Notes under the pieces: model-generated
Database searches by the model: none
The model's input: the letters and a program-made list of their open reading frames with translations, nothing else
What the model was told of the DNA's origin: nothing
Assembly: GCF_000013085.1 (NCBI RefSeq)
Contig: NC_007643.1
Location: forward strand, 2,527,001-2,591,000
Length of the DNA stretch: 64,000 nt
Source: Rhodospirillum rubrum ATCC 11170
GTDB taxonomy: Bacteria > Pseudomonadota > Alphaproteobacteria > Rhodospirillales > Rhodospirillaceae
Reading direction: 5' to 3'
Shown: one piece after another, positions 34,126-44,301 of the stretch
Numbering within the stretch: the first letter of the stretch is position 1
Layout of the letters: each line of letters opens with the position of its first letter
Program-made: the position numbers and the translations under genes

Positions 34126-34716
34126 ATGCTAGACATACGACTGCGAATTGGCCCGCAGACAGCACGGATTCAGGGAACGCACGTGGACGAACGAATCGAA
34201 CATTTCGCCTATGATCGTATGGTGGAGCAGGCCTTGCGCGGCGTTCTGCGCGAGGCGCTCAAGGTTACCGAGCGCCAAGGTCTGCCCGGAGCCCACCATT
34301 TCTACATAACCTTCCATACCAGTCATCCGGGTGTCGTGCTCTCGCCGCGGCTGAGAAGTCAGCATCCCGATGCCATGACCATCGTCTTGCAAAACCAGTT
34401 CTGGGATCTGGCGGTCGACGACGATCTGTTTTCCGTCAGCTTGTCCTTTGGCGGAATTCGTGAACTGCTGACCATTCCCTTCGAGGCCGTCACCGCCTTC
34501 GCCGATCCCCATGCCACCTTCGGCCTGCAGTTCCAGGGGGCCCTGGAGCAAGACGACGACGAGGAAGACGACGAAGAGGACGAGGACGAGGACGACGACG
34601 GCATCGAGACCGACGGGCCCGGGCGCGCCGCCCCGCCCATCGACGATCAAGATGATGTCCGCGACGGCGCCAAGGACAACGTCGTCACCCTTGACACCTT
34701 TCGCAAGAAGCCCTGA
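34126..34716 (+). CDS. sspB: SspB, ClpXP adaptor for ssrA-tagged proteins (alpha type)
   Basis: Binds the ssrA tag and hands tagged proteins to ClpXP. The substrate-binding domain runs from YDRMVEQALRGVLREAL through HFYITFHTSHPGVVLS and FSVSLSFGGIRELLTIPFEA to about residue 140. A long Asp/Glu-rich linker follows (about residues 142-160), and the C-terminus NVVTLDTFRKKP is the ClpX-binding peptide. CCGGAGGG precedes ATG 34126; GTG 34183 would give an N-terminus closer to Caulobacter SspB and is a real alternative. It lies 99 bp beyond the ssrA terminator, so the RNA and the adaptor for its tag are genomic neighbours. Confidence 0.93.
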   Translation: MLDIRLRIGPQTARIQGTHVDERIEHFAYDRMVEQALRGVLREALKVTERQGLPGAHHFYITFHTSHPGVVLSPRLRSQHPDAMTIVLQNQFWDLAVDDDLFSVSLSFGGIRELLTIPFEAVTAFADPHATFGLQFQGALEQDDDEEDDEEDEDEDDDGIETDGPGRAAPPIDDQDDVRDGAKDNVVTLDTFRKKP

Positions 34717-34937
34717 CAGCCCCAGGCGATCGGGAGTCCGACCCGCCCTGTCGGCTCCCCCTCCCGCGAGTGTGACGCCCCCTTCGCCGGCCGGGCGGGG
34801 GCGCCCCATCAAGATGACCGGCGACCACCACGCCCATGAATAAGGGGTGGGGCATGGCGAACGTCCCGCCCCACCCACCAAGGCCCATCCAAGGCCCATG
34901 ACCATAAGCCCCCCTCGCCCGGGGGACGGCTGTTGAA

Positions 34938-36584
<1,647 letters not shown>

Positions 36585-36658
36585 GACTGCGATTGCGCGT
36601 CTCCTCCCCCGGTTCGAGAGGGAGGAGGCGGTGGAGCGAAGCGGGAGCCGGACCAAGC

Positions 36659-37024
36659 ATGGATGACAAAGAACGCGGCCGCTATGTGCGGGCCCTGCTG
36701 CCGGTGATGCGGGCGGCCCTGGGACAGGTGGAATCGCGCGATATGACCGATGCCACCGGTCTTTATCTCGATGGGGTTCTGTTCGCCCTGGTCTCGGGCG
36801 GGCGTCTGCATTTCCGCACCGACCCGATCAACCGCGAGGATTACGATCGCTGGGAGGCGACCAGCGGGCGCGAGTCGGAGTTCTTTTCCGGCGGCCTGCC
36901 GGCGGGCGGACAGAAGTTCCGCGTCGTCCCGCCCTTCGTTCTCGATGACGGGGATACCCTGGCCCAATGGGGACGCGCCGCCTGGGAAGCGGCCAAACGC
37001 GCCCGCGTCCCGGCCCATCGCTGA
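36659..37024 (+). CDS. TfoX/Sxy N-terminal domain protein
   Basis: A 121-residue protein with the TfoX_N pattern: TGLYLDGVLFALVSGGRLHF, then RTDPINREDYDRWE and FVLDDGDTLAQWGRAAWEAA. The stand-alone N-terminal domain is common in proteobacteria. It is not proof of a competence role, and its function is unknown. I chose ATG 36659 because the 26 codons upstream are a Gly/Arg-rich, non-conserved extension. It follows fumA by 74 bp in the same direction. Confidence 0.72.
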   Translation: MDDKERGRYVRALLPVMRAALGQVESRDMTDATGLYLDGVLFALVSGGRLHFRTDPINREDYDRWEATSGRESEFFSGGLPAGGQKFRVVPPFVLDDGDTLAQWGRAAWEAAKRARVPAHR

Positions 37025-37196
37025 CCCCCTTCTCCGCTCCTGCGCCATCAGCGCGCCCTGCAACCTTTCGGGTGCTCATCCGTTCTTGGAAGACGGAAAG
37101 CACCCCATGCGGACACTTGATCTGCTTCGGTGTCGGACAGACAGGGGTCCCCCGGCATGCCCAGGGACATGCAGAGATCACGGAGAAACAAAGACA

Positions 37197-37457
37197 ATGG
37201 ACCAGGTCGCTTTCGATCCAACTGTGCGCAAACGGTCGGTCACCATCGCCGGACACCGCACCAGCGTCTCGCTGGAGGAGCCCTTTTGGGACGCCCTCAA
37301 GGATCTCGCCAAGGCCCGTGGACAATCGGTCAATGACATGGTGACCGAAATCGACGCCGGCCGCAGCGGGAATCTCTCCAGCGCCATCCGCATCAAGGTG
37401 CTTGAAGCCTATCGGGAGGCGCCATCCTATAAGGAAAGCCGGCGCCGCGTTGGCTGA
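37197..37457 (+). CDS. Ribbon-helix-helix domain protein (RHH_4 type)
   Basis: An 86-residue protein with an N-terminal strand (KRSVTIAGHRTSVSLEEPFW) and helices (DALKDLAKARGQSVNDMVTE, then NLSSAIRIKVLEAYREA), the pattern of the PF13467 RHH_4 family common in alphaproteobacteria. It probably binds DNA or acts as a small regulator; target and partner are unknown. CGGAGA precedes ATG 37197. No toxin gene is adjacent, so I do not call it an antitoxin. Confidence 0.78.
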   Translation: MDQVAFDPTVRKRSVTIAGHRTSVSLEEPFWDALKDLAKARGQSVNDMVTEIDAGRSGNLSSAIRIKVLEAYREAPSYKESRRRVG

Positions 37458-37543
37458 CGGACCCGGGCCGATAACGCTCGCGCCCGGGCTCACGTCGTCC
37501 CTGTCGGCTTGAGCACGCGCTTTGCCCCCGCCCTCGGCGATCA

Positions 37544-37646
37544 AAGAAAATCCCCAGCGATCTGAACCAGATCGCGAAGACGATTTTCTTGGCTATCAAA
37601 CCCTTGAAGCGGTGTGCGGGGACCAAGTCCCAGGCACGGCGCTCTA
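37544..37646 (+). repeat. Two-hairpin dispersed repeat, copy B
   Basis: AAGAAAATC (37544-37552) pairs with GATTTTCTT (37582-37590) around GCGATCTGAACCAGATCGC, the same hairpin-1 design as copy A with compensating base changes in the outer arms. Hairpin 2 is degenerate (AGCGGTGTGCGGGGAC ... GGCGCTCTA). Its last bases contain the asmA-family stop codon (37644-37646). Confidence 0.7.
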
Positions 37647-40600
37647 CCGCAAGGGCGGGGTGAGCACGCGGACCACCGGTTTGGCCAGGGGGCCGCGAAT
37701 TCCAAAAGGAATATCGTCGGGAAGGGCGATATCCTTGGCCAAAGCGGCGCGGGCCTCGGGCGACAGCGCCACCCGGCCCTGGGCATCAATGCTATCACGC
37801 CCCAGATCCAGACGGCCGCTCAGGCTGGCCGAGAAATCGGCGGCGCGCAGGCTGATCGCCTCGAAGCTGACCACGCCCTTTTCAAGGCTAAAGGGACCAT
37901 TGAGATCAAGGGCCGCCCCGGGTGTCGGCCCTCCGACCGCGCCTTTCGGTCCGGCGAGATCGCCAAGGCCGCCAAGCAGTCCGGCCAGACGGGCCAGCCC
38001 GCGCCCGGGCGCGGACGGGTCGCTCACGTCGATCGCCGTCAACGACAACACCCCTTTGCCCGAGAGCGTCGAGACAAGGTCTTCCTCGCCCCGCGCGGCG
38101 AGATCAAGCACCAGCGATCCGCTGCCGCTTCCCCCCGCCATCCCGCGGGCGGCCAGATAGTCGCCGGCCTTGAAGCCGTCCAGGGTCAGCCCCAGGGTAT
38201 AAGCCGCCATGGGCCCGGGCGTTCTCTGCGCCGTCGCCTTCAGACGGCCACCATAAAGCGTGCCCTCCACCGGGCTCAGGGTAACGACGCCATCGACCAG
38301 CTTCGCCCGCAGGGAGGCCTGCTCAAGACGCAGGCCGGCGTAGGTCAGGCTCGTCGCGCGCAGGGCGAGGGCGCCGTCCACATCGGCCAAGGCCTCCTTG
38401 TCGGGCGGGCTCGCCACCGCCCCCTCGCTGGTCGCCACCCGCCGCAAGGGCAGCAAAGAGGGCGGCGCGACACTGCCGCCGCCCAGCATCAGGCCGGCCG
38501 CCCGAACCGCCCTCGGCCGCTCCAGCGCCGACAGCCGCGAGGCCGGCAACAGCGGATCAAGATCCAAATCCCCGGCCTGAAGATCGGCCTCGACAAAGGG
38601 GCGGTCGCCCTTGCGGTTTACGGCGATCGAGCCGCTGAGCGGAACCGCGCCCACCGTCGCCTGGATATCGCTTAACGCCATCGTTGAAAGATCGCCGGCC
38701 AATTGGCCCTGCAGCCGCAAGGCCCCGGGCAGGCCCTGGGCCCGATAGCCGGGAAAGACCATGGCAAGGAACGACGCCGCATCGGGATGGGCAAAGCCGA
38801 TCCCCATGCTCAGCGTCGGAACGCCGGCAAAGGCGCCGACCAGCGTTCCCTCGGTATTGAGCGTGGCGCCATCGCCGGTGGTCGTGGTTCGCAGGGTCAG
38901 GGCGTTGGCGGTGCCATTGACGGTTCCGGTCAGCACCAGCTTGTCGATGGACTCGATGGCCAGCGGCAAATCCAGGCGCAGGGCGCGCACGACGCGGGCG
39001 GGATCGGGAATTTCGATATCATAGGTCAGATTATCGAAGCCGGGCGCTCCGCCAAAACCGCTCACGGCACCGCCGAGCCCTAAGCGCATGCCGCCCGGTC
39101 CGTCGGCGACCGTGGCCTCGGCCAGGGTGAGCTTGCCTTTGACCAGCGATCCCTTGACGGCGATGCCGCCATAGCTTTCGCCGCCCAGGGTCACCGCCCC
39201 GGCCTTGAAATCGAAACTGGTATCAAAGGCGTTCAGGCGCTCGAACCCGGCCAAAAGCGGCAGGGGATCGCCCGTCGCCTGGGCGGCCTCCGAGCGATAG
39301 GCGTCGAGATCAAGACGATCGACCATCACCGTGGCGCCGATCCCCGGACGTTTGCCCGGCCGCAGGGTGAAGGCGCCGCGGATCTGACTGGTATCAAGAG
39401 ACACATCAAGGCCGGTGATCTTCACCTGCGCCGCCGTTCCCACCACGGTCGCCTGACCATCGAAGCGGCGCAGACGGTCGCCGGGCACGCCGCCGACGTC
39501 AACCTTCAGCCAATCCAGCAAAGCCCGCAAATTATCCGACCGCCCGGCCAGGGTCAGATCGATCGCCAGCCCCTCGGTCGGAGTGGTGAGAAAACCAAAG
39601 GCCGAGACATCGGACACGCCGGGCAGCCGCGCCGACAATTGATTGATCGTGACCTCGCCCTTGCTCAGCGCCGCGCTCAGCCGCAAATCGCGCAGAGCCG
39701 AACCGTTATAGATCGCCGCGTCGACGGCGAGATCCAGGGTGACGGCCAGATCCTGGGGAAAGCGCCAAGCCGGCGGCTTCTCTTCGGCATGGGCGACGGC
39801 CAGCGCCGCCGGGGATCCGCCCGGCTGGTCGCTCCAGGCGGTCTTCCAAGCCTCGAGGTCGATGCGCGAGGCGACGAACGCCGCATCGATGCGCGGCACC
39901 GCCCCGAAGACCGCCGAGGCCCCGCCCTTGACCTCGTTCCCCGCCAGTTGCACCACCATATCGTCGAATTTGGCGGCGGCGGAGGACAGTTCGATGCGCG
40001 AATTCACCCGCAAGGGCAGTTTCATCGGCCCGGCGGACAGGCCGAGGTCCCGTCCCATCGCCGCGCCCAGGCGATCAAGGGCGGCGGCCGGATCGTCAAC
40101 GGCAAGGCCCATGCTGCCGCGCAGGGTCGGTCCGGTTGAAAGCCCCGAAACCAGCCCGGTCAGTTCAAAAACCGAGGGCTGGTTCTCAAGCCCCAGCTTT
40201 ATGCCGACCTGGGTGGCCCGCCCCGCGTCGATCGCCCCGATCATCGCCTGAAGGCTGACCGGCAGGCCAAGGGCGGTGGCCCGCCCCTGAAGGGAAAACG
40301 GCCCGTTCAGGCGGTCGGCGACCAGCGTCACATCGAGATTGTCGATCACCCGTTCCGTGCCGCCATCGCGGTAGCGAACTACGCCATCGACGATCTCGAC
40401 GTGATTGAAGGCGACCTCCAGCGGATCGGCGCTCTCGACCGGCGGCGCGCCGGGCAGACGGCCATCGACCTCGTCGCCGCCGCCCTGCCCGGCCCGCATC
40501 TCCCAATTGCCGCGCCCATCGGCGAGGCGTTCGAGAACGATCACCGGGCGGATGATCTCGACCGAGCGCACGACCACCTCGCCATGCAACAGCGGCAGCA

Positions 40601-40877
40601 GATCGACCTTGACCTGGACCGAGTCCACCCGCGCCATCACCGGATCGGAGCCGCCCGGCGCATTGGCCAGACTGACCCCTTGCGCCGCCAGGGCGGGGGT
40701 GGGCAGCAGATGAAGCGACAGATCGCCTTCGACGACCAGGGCCCGGCCGGTGATCCGCTGGATTTCCGCGCTCAGCCGGTCACGGTACAAATTCCAGTCG
40801 ACGAAGGAGGGAACGGCAAGGACGGTCCCCACCATCAGGGCGATAAGGACGACCGTTCCAAACAATAGCGTCCGCAT
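37644..40877 (-). CDS. AsmA-family large envelope protein
   Basis: A 1077-residue protein with an N-terminal membrane anchor (LLFGTVVLIALMVGTVLAVP) and a long beta-rich periplasmic body. AsmA marks are SFVDWNLYRDRLSAEIQRIT, GRALVVEGDLSLHLLPTPAL and VRSVEIIRPVIVLERLADGR near the N-terminus. The C-terminal region (SFEAISLRAADFSASLSGRL, DAQGRVALSPEA) matches AsmA_2-type domains. Members are thought to bridge the inner and outer membranes and to carry phospholipids, so an envelope-assembly role is likely by family. It is transcribed after the histidine phosphatase but behind a terminator. Confidence 0.9.
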   Translation of the reverse strand: MRTLLFGTVVLIALMVGTVLAVPSFVDWNLYRDRLSAEIQRITGRALVVEGDLSLHLLPTPALAAQGVSLANAPGGSDPVMARVDSVQVKVDLLPLLHGEVVVRSVEIIRPVIVLERLADGRGNWEMRAGQGGGDEVDGRLPGAPPVESADPLEVAFNHVEIVDGVVRYRDGGTERVIDNLDVTLVADRLNGPFSLQGRATALGLPVSLQAMIGAIDAGRATQVGIKLGLENQPSVFELTGLVSGLSTGPTLRGSMGLAVDDPAAALDRLGAAMGRDLGLSAGPMKLPLRVNSRIELSSAAAKFDDMVVQLAGNEVKGGASAVFGAVPRIDAAFVASRIDLEAWKTAWSDQPGGSPAALAVAHAEEKPPAWRFPQDLAVTLDLAVDAAIYNGSALRDLRLSAALSKGEVTINQLSARLPGVSDVSAFGFLTTPTEGLAIDLTLAGRSDNLRALLDWLKVDVGGVPGDRLRRFDGQATVVGTAAQVKITGLDVSLDTSQIRGAFTLRPGKRPGIGATVMVDRLDLDAYRSEAAQATGDPLPLLAGFERLNAFDTSFDFKAGAVTLGGESYGGIAVKGSLVKGKLTLAEATVADGPGGMRLGLGGAVSGFGGAPGFDNLTYDIEIPDPARVVRALRLDLPLAIESIDKLVLTGTVNGTANALTLRTTTTGDGATLNTEGTLVGAFAGVPTLSMGIGFAHPDAASFLAMVFPGYRAQGLPGALRLQGQLAGDLSTMALSDIQATVGAVPLSGSIAVNRKGDRPFVEADLQAGDLDLDPLLPASRLSALERPRAVRAAGLMLGGGSVAPPSLLPLRRVATSEGAVASPPDKEALADVDGALALRATSLTYAGLRLEQASLRAKLVDGVVTLSPVEGTLYGGRLKATAQRTPGPMAAYTLGLTLDGFKAGDYLAARGMAGGSGSGSLVLDLAARGEEDLVSTLSGKGVLSLTAIDVSDPSAPGRGLARLAGLLGGLGDLAGPKGAVGGPTPGAALDLNGPFSLEKGVVSFEAISLRAADFSASLSGRLDLGRDSIDAQGRVALSPEARAALAKDIALPDDIPFGIRGPLAKPVVRVLTPPLR

Positions 40878-40900
40878 GCCCGCATGCCTTTATCGTTAAG

Positions 40901-40948
40901 AAAAAAGGAGCGGACCCTCTGCGATAAAGCGTACCTCACAGGGTCCGC
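40901..40948 (-). terminator. Terminator between the histidine phosphatase and the AsmA gene
   Basis: On the reverse strand GCGGACCCT (40948-40940) pairs with AGGGTCCGC (40918-40910) across a 21-nt loop, followed by CTCC and a run of six T (40906-40901). It lies only 24 bp before the AsmA start, which may therefore be served by its own promoter within the loop region or by read-through. Confidence 0.6.
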
Positions 40949-41030
40949 GGGAAGTCGAGTGGTGGAGCCTTCCGCACGGGGTCCCGGCCGGCAGGCGCCC
41001 GACACCATAAGCCGACACCATAGGGGGCGA

Positions 41031-41609
41031 TCAGTCCGAAGGCAAAAGAAGCGTCATCGTCCAGCCGGCGGTGGCGGTGGCCGGGGGATCAAAGCGCACG
41101 GGACGCGCATTGCCGATTCGCTCGACGGAATCGCCGATCCCCAAGCGATCGCGCAGCACCCGCATGGTGCCGGAATGGCCAACGATCAGGGCTGGCGCCG
41201 CGACCCGTACCGCCTGGAACCCCTCCCAGACCCGGTCGCGAAAGGCCAGCCAGCTTTCCCCGCCGGGCGGCGTCTCGAGATTATCGGGCTTTTCGGCCAT
41301 CGGCCGTCCCTCCAGATCGCCCCAATGACGTTCCTTCACCTGATCGACGATCAGCGGCACCAGACCCAGGCGGCCGGCCAAAGGGGCCGCCGTCTGCGAG
41401 GTGCGGCGAAGCGTGCTGCAGACGATGGCGCGGATCGGCTCGGCGGCCAGGCAATCGGCGACCGCCTCGGCTTGGCGCTCGCCCTCCTCGGAGAGCGGCA
41501 CATCCAGCCAGCCGCCGATCAATTCGCCGCGGTTGGTCACGCTTTCGCCATGGCGCACAAAATAGAAAGGTCCATCGAATAATCCGCTCGCCTGGGCTGG
41601 CGCCATCAC
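41031..41609 (-). CDS. Histidine phosphatase-family protein (phosphoglycerate mutase-like)
   Basis: A 192-residue branch-1 histidine phosphatase. It has the phosphohistidine motif FVRHGESVTNRG, CSTLRRTSQTAAPLA, the acid residue in VKERHWGDLEGR, and the second catalytic histidine in VGHSGTMRVL. Substrates range from sugar phosphates to cobalamin intermediates, so none is claimed. The start at 41609 gives two Met in a row; either is possible. Confidence 0.87.
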   Translation of the reverse strand: MMAPAQASGLFDGPFYFVRHGESVTNRGELIGGWLDVPLSEEGERQAEAVADCLAAEPIRAIVCSTLRRTSQTAAPLAGRLGLVPLIVDQVKERHWGDLEGRPMAEKPDNLETPPGGESWLAFRDRVWEGFQAVRVAAPALIVGHSGTMRVLRDRLGIGDSVERIGNARPVRFDPPATATAGWTMTLLLPSD

Positions 41610-41754
41610 GTCTTCTCCTTCAAAAATCCTATCGAGGCCCCCGCCAGAGAGGCTTTCGATAAAACCCCGGGGAGCGCCTCAAACATGGGGGTCAGATACC
41701 GCCTGCGCGAGGGGGAACAAAAAAACCAGGGCGCAAGGGCCGGCCCGCAATAGC

Positions 41755-41778
41755 AAAAGGGCGGTCCGAAGACCGCCC
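41755..41778 (-). terminator. Terminator of the first porin gene
   Basis: On the reverse strand GGGCGGTC and GACCGCCC (41778-41771 and 41766-41759) form an 8-bp stem with a stable TTCG loop, followed by TTTT (41758-41755). Confidence 0.8.
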
Positions 41779-41809
41779 CCCGCCAAACAAAACGTCTTGG
41801 TTCGTTCGA

Positions 41810-42877
41810 TTAGAACGCCAGGACGATACCGGTGACGGCGCCGAAGCCTTCACGGCTGGCGTCGACATTGGACGAACCGATGCCAGTCTCGCCGTAGAAC
41901 ACGTTGCCGACCAGATCGATGCCCGGGCCCATCTTGTAGTCGCCACCGATCTTATAGATCGCGGCATCCACACCGGACTTGCTGTCGTTGTCGGTCTGGC
42001 CGTAGGTGAAGCCGACGCTGTAGGGGCCAACGGCATAGGACAGACCAGCGGTCCACACGCGACCTTCGCTGGCGTCAGCGTCCCAGCTGGCAACAGCGGC
42101 AGCCGACTGATCGTCGTATTCGGTGTAGGCGCCACCCAGGGTGAAGCCGGCATACGACACGTTCACGCCGCCCTGGTAGATCCACAGGTTCGACTGGGTC
42201 GCGGCAGCGGCGCTGGCCTTCAGGCCGACGTCACCGAACTCGGCGTCATAGCCAACGGCCATCTGAACCAGATCGCGGTTCTTCTTGGTCGGGGCGACGA
42301 TAGAGGAGTTGTTGGCGCGCGGGCCCCCCACGTTCGGGGTGTACGACACGCCGGCGCTGAAGCCGTAGAACTGCGGGGTCACATAGGTGACCTTGGCGTC
42401 GTCATCGTCAAGCGACTGATCGAGGTAAAGCTGAGTGACGCTGCCATTAATACCGTTGCCGGCACCAAGCCAGCTCTTCGAGTCGTCGAGAGAGACAGAC
42501 CCAACAGTCGGAGCGACGACCATGAACTCGTCGAACACGCCCGAACGCTGACCGGCTTCGATCTTACCGAAAGCGCCAGAAACGGTGACCCACTGCTTGT
42601 CGGCGTTGTTGGCGTTGTCGGCCTCGGCCTCGAGCTCGATGCGGGCGGCGACGGTGATGCCGTTGTCGAGGGTCGTCGAACCGGAGAAGTACACTTCGGT
42701 GTCGGTGTCGATACCGAAGCCGTCCTCACGGCCACCGTCCTTCGTGGAGGCGACGCCACCGAAGTACTGCTCCTGCTTACCACCCAGCTTCAGGGTGATC
42801 GGGTCGGCGGCAACGGCGGCTCCGGCGAAAGCGCCAGCGGCAACCAACATGGTGGTGCCGAAGAGAACCTTTTTCAT
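41810..42877 (-). CDS. Outer-membrane porin (Gram-negative porin_4 type), first of a pair
   Basis: A 355-residue trimeric-porin-like beta barrel. The signal peptide starts MKKVLFGTTMLVAAGAF and ends AVAA before DPITLKLGGKQEQ. The mature chain is rich in alternating hydrophobic strands (FGIDTDTEVYFSGSTTLDNG, VTVSGAFGKIEAGQRSGVFD) with acidic loops, and ends in Phe (GAVTGIVLAF), the barrel-assembly signal. GAGGAAA precedes ATG 42877. It is about 60% similar by eye to the next gene and shares its promoter layout, so the two are tandem duplicates. Probably general diffusion; selectivity is unknown. Confidence 0.93.
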   Translation of the reverse strand: MKKVLFGTTMLVAAGAFAGAAVAADPITLKLGGKQEQYFGGVASTKDGGREDGFGIDTDTEVYFSGSTTLDNGITVAARIELEAEADNANNADKQWVTVSGAFGKIEAGQRSGVFDEFMVVAPTVGSVSLDDSKSWLGAGNGINGSVTQLYLDQSLDDDDAKVTYVTPQFYGFSAGVSYTPNVGGPRANNSSIVAPTKKNRDLVQMAVGYDAEFGDVGLKASAAAATQSNLWIYQGGVNVSYAGFTLGGAYTEYDDQSAAAVASWDADASEGRVWTAGLSYAVGPYSVGFTYGQTDNDSKSGVDAAIYKIGGDYKMGPGIDLVGNVFYGETGIGSSNVDASREGFGAVTGIVLAF

Positions 42878-42943
42878 GTGCTTTTCCTCATTAACCATTA
42901 GAGCAGCGACCCCCCAGGGCCGGGTGCGGTTCGAGACCCCCCG

Positions 42944-42972
42944 AATAAGCCATTTTTCATCCCGGGGGTCAA
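42944..42972 (-). promoter_or_regulatory. Porin 1 promoter
   Basis: On the reverse strand TTGACC (42972-42967) and CTTATT (42949-42944) are 17 bp apart within GGGAAATTGACC ... GGCTTATTC. The same boxes at the same spacing precede porin 2. The leader to the ATG is about 60 nt. Confidence 0.7.
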
Positions 42973-43040
42973 TTTCCCGAACCGGGGGCCCGTGGCGTTT
43001 TTCAAACACTGTTGCAGAATGAATACACCCGTCGGAATGG

Positions 43041-43072
43041 AAAAGGGGGCGGCCCCCGCAAGGACCGCCCCC
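43041..43072 (-). terminator. Probable terminator of the second porin gene
   Basis: On the reverse strand an imperfect GC-rich stem (GGGGCGGTCC with GGGGCCGCCCC-like pairing) is followed by CTTTT (43045-43041), 27 bp after the stop codon. Confidence 0.55.
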
Positions 43073-43099
43073 CACCCTCAAACCCACGAGAGGGTCGAC

Positions 43100-44146
43100 T
43101 TAGAACGCCAGCACGATACCGGTGACGGCGCCAACGCCTTCGCGCGAGCCGGCGGCGGTGTTGGAGTCGTTCTCACCGTAGAAGACGTTACCAACCAAGC
43201 TGATGCCCGGGCCCATCTTGTAATCGGCGCCAAGCTTGTAGATGGCATTGTCGCCACCGCTCTTGTGGTTGGTCTGGGCGTAGGCGAAGCCAACGCTGTA
43301 GGGGCCGGTGGCGTAGCTGAGGCCGGCGGACCACAGACGGCCCTCGCTGCTCGGCGCGGTCGAATAGACGGTGCCGCTGGACGCGCTCTCGTCGTCGATC
43401 TCGGTGTAGGTGCCGCCCAGGGTGAAGCCGGCATAATTGGCGCTCAGGCCGCCCTGGTAGATCCAGAAGTTCGACTGGGTGGCGGCGGTGGCGCTGGCCT
43501 TCACGCCGATATCGCCGAACTTGTTATCATAGCCGATACCGAACTGAGCCAGATCGCGGTTCTTCTTGGTCGCCGGAACGAGGCTGCCGCCGGGCTGCGG
43601 GGTATAGGAGGCGCCGGCGCTGAAGCCATAGAACTTCGGCGTGAAGTAGCTGATCTTGGCGTCGTCGTCGTTCAGCGTCTGATCAAGGTTGTAGTAGTTG
43701 GACCCGCGCGCGAACGAAGAGGTGCCGGCATAGCCCAGCCAGTCGGCGGTATCGTTCAGCGACACCCAGCCAACGACGGGGGCGTAAACGGTGAGTTGGT
43801 CGAAGGCGCCTTCCTTCTGGCCGGCCTGGATCTTACCGAAGGCGCCCGAAACGGTGACGTACTGCTCGTCGGCGTTGACGGCGTTATCGGCCTCGGCCTC
43901 AAGCTGGATCATCGCGGCAACGGTGATGCCGTTGTCGAGCGTGGTCGAGCCCTTGAAATAGACCTCGGTATCGGTGTCGACGCCAAAGCCGTCTTCGCGG
44001 TTGCCGTCCTTAAAGGTCGACACGCCACCGAAGTACTGCTCCTGCTTACCGCCCAAGGACAGCGAGATCGGATCGGCGGCCACGGCCGTACCGGTCAGTG
44101 CACCAACGGCAACCAACATCGTGCTGCCGAAAAGGATCTTTTTCAT
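43100..44146 (-). CDS. Outer-membrane porin (porin_4 type), second of a pair
   Basis: A 348-residue porin with signal peptide MKKILFGSTMLVAVGALTG to AVAA before DPISLSLGGKQEQ, a beta-rich mature chain and the terminal GAVTGIVLAF shared with its neighbour. GAGGGA precedes ATG 44146. It differs from porin 1 mainly in putative surface loops (WLGYAGTSSFARGSN, TPQPGGSLVPATKKN, ESASSGTVYSTAPSS), as expected for duplicates under selection at the surface. Each gene has its own promoter and terminator, so they can be expressed independently. Confidence 0.93.
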   Translation of the reverse strand: MKKILFGSTMLVAVGALTGTAVAADPISLSLGGKQEQYFGGVSTFKDGNREDGFGVDTDTEVYFKGSTTLDNGITVAAMIQLEAEADNAVNADEQYVTVSGAFGKIQAGQKEGAFDQLTVYAPVVGWVSLNDTADWLGYAGTSSFARGSNYYNLDQTLNDDDAKISYFTPKFYGFSAGASYTPQPGGSLVPATKKNRDLAQFGIGYDNKFGDIGVKASATAATQSNFWIYQGGLSANYAGFTLGGTYTEIDDESASSGTVYSTAPSSEGRLWSAGLSYATGPYSVGFAYAQTNHKSGGDNAIYKLGADYKMGPGISLVGNVFYGENDSNTAAGSREGVGAVTGIVLAF

Positions 44147-44213
44147 CTGTCTTCCCTCTGAAATATTTGTGTAATAACCCACGGGTCCCGCTGACCGGAT
44201 TTATCCCCGAACA

Positions 44214-44242
44214 AATAAGCCGCTTTTCTACGGAGTGGTCAA
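44214..44242 (-). promoter_or_regulatory. Porin 2 promoter
   Basis: On the reverse strand TTGACC (44242-44237) and CTTATT (44219-44214) with a 17-bp spacer lie inside GGGAAATTGACC ... GCGGCTTATT, near-identical to the porin 1 promoter. Promoter and gene were evidently duplicated together. Confidence 0.7.
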
Positions 44243-44301
44243 TTTCCCAGACGGACGCGCCCGGCGTTTCCCTTGCCGAGTGGCATAAACACCACAGTCT
44301 T

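Noticed and set aside
37197-37457. Antitoxin of a toxin-antitoxin pair
   Set aside because: It has the ribbon-helix-helix fold but no adjacent toxin-like gene, and the RHH_4 family is not typically toxin-linked.
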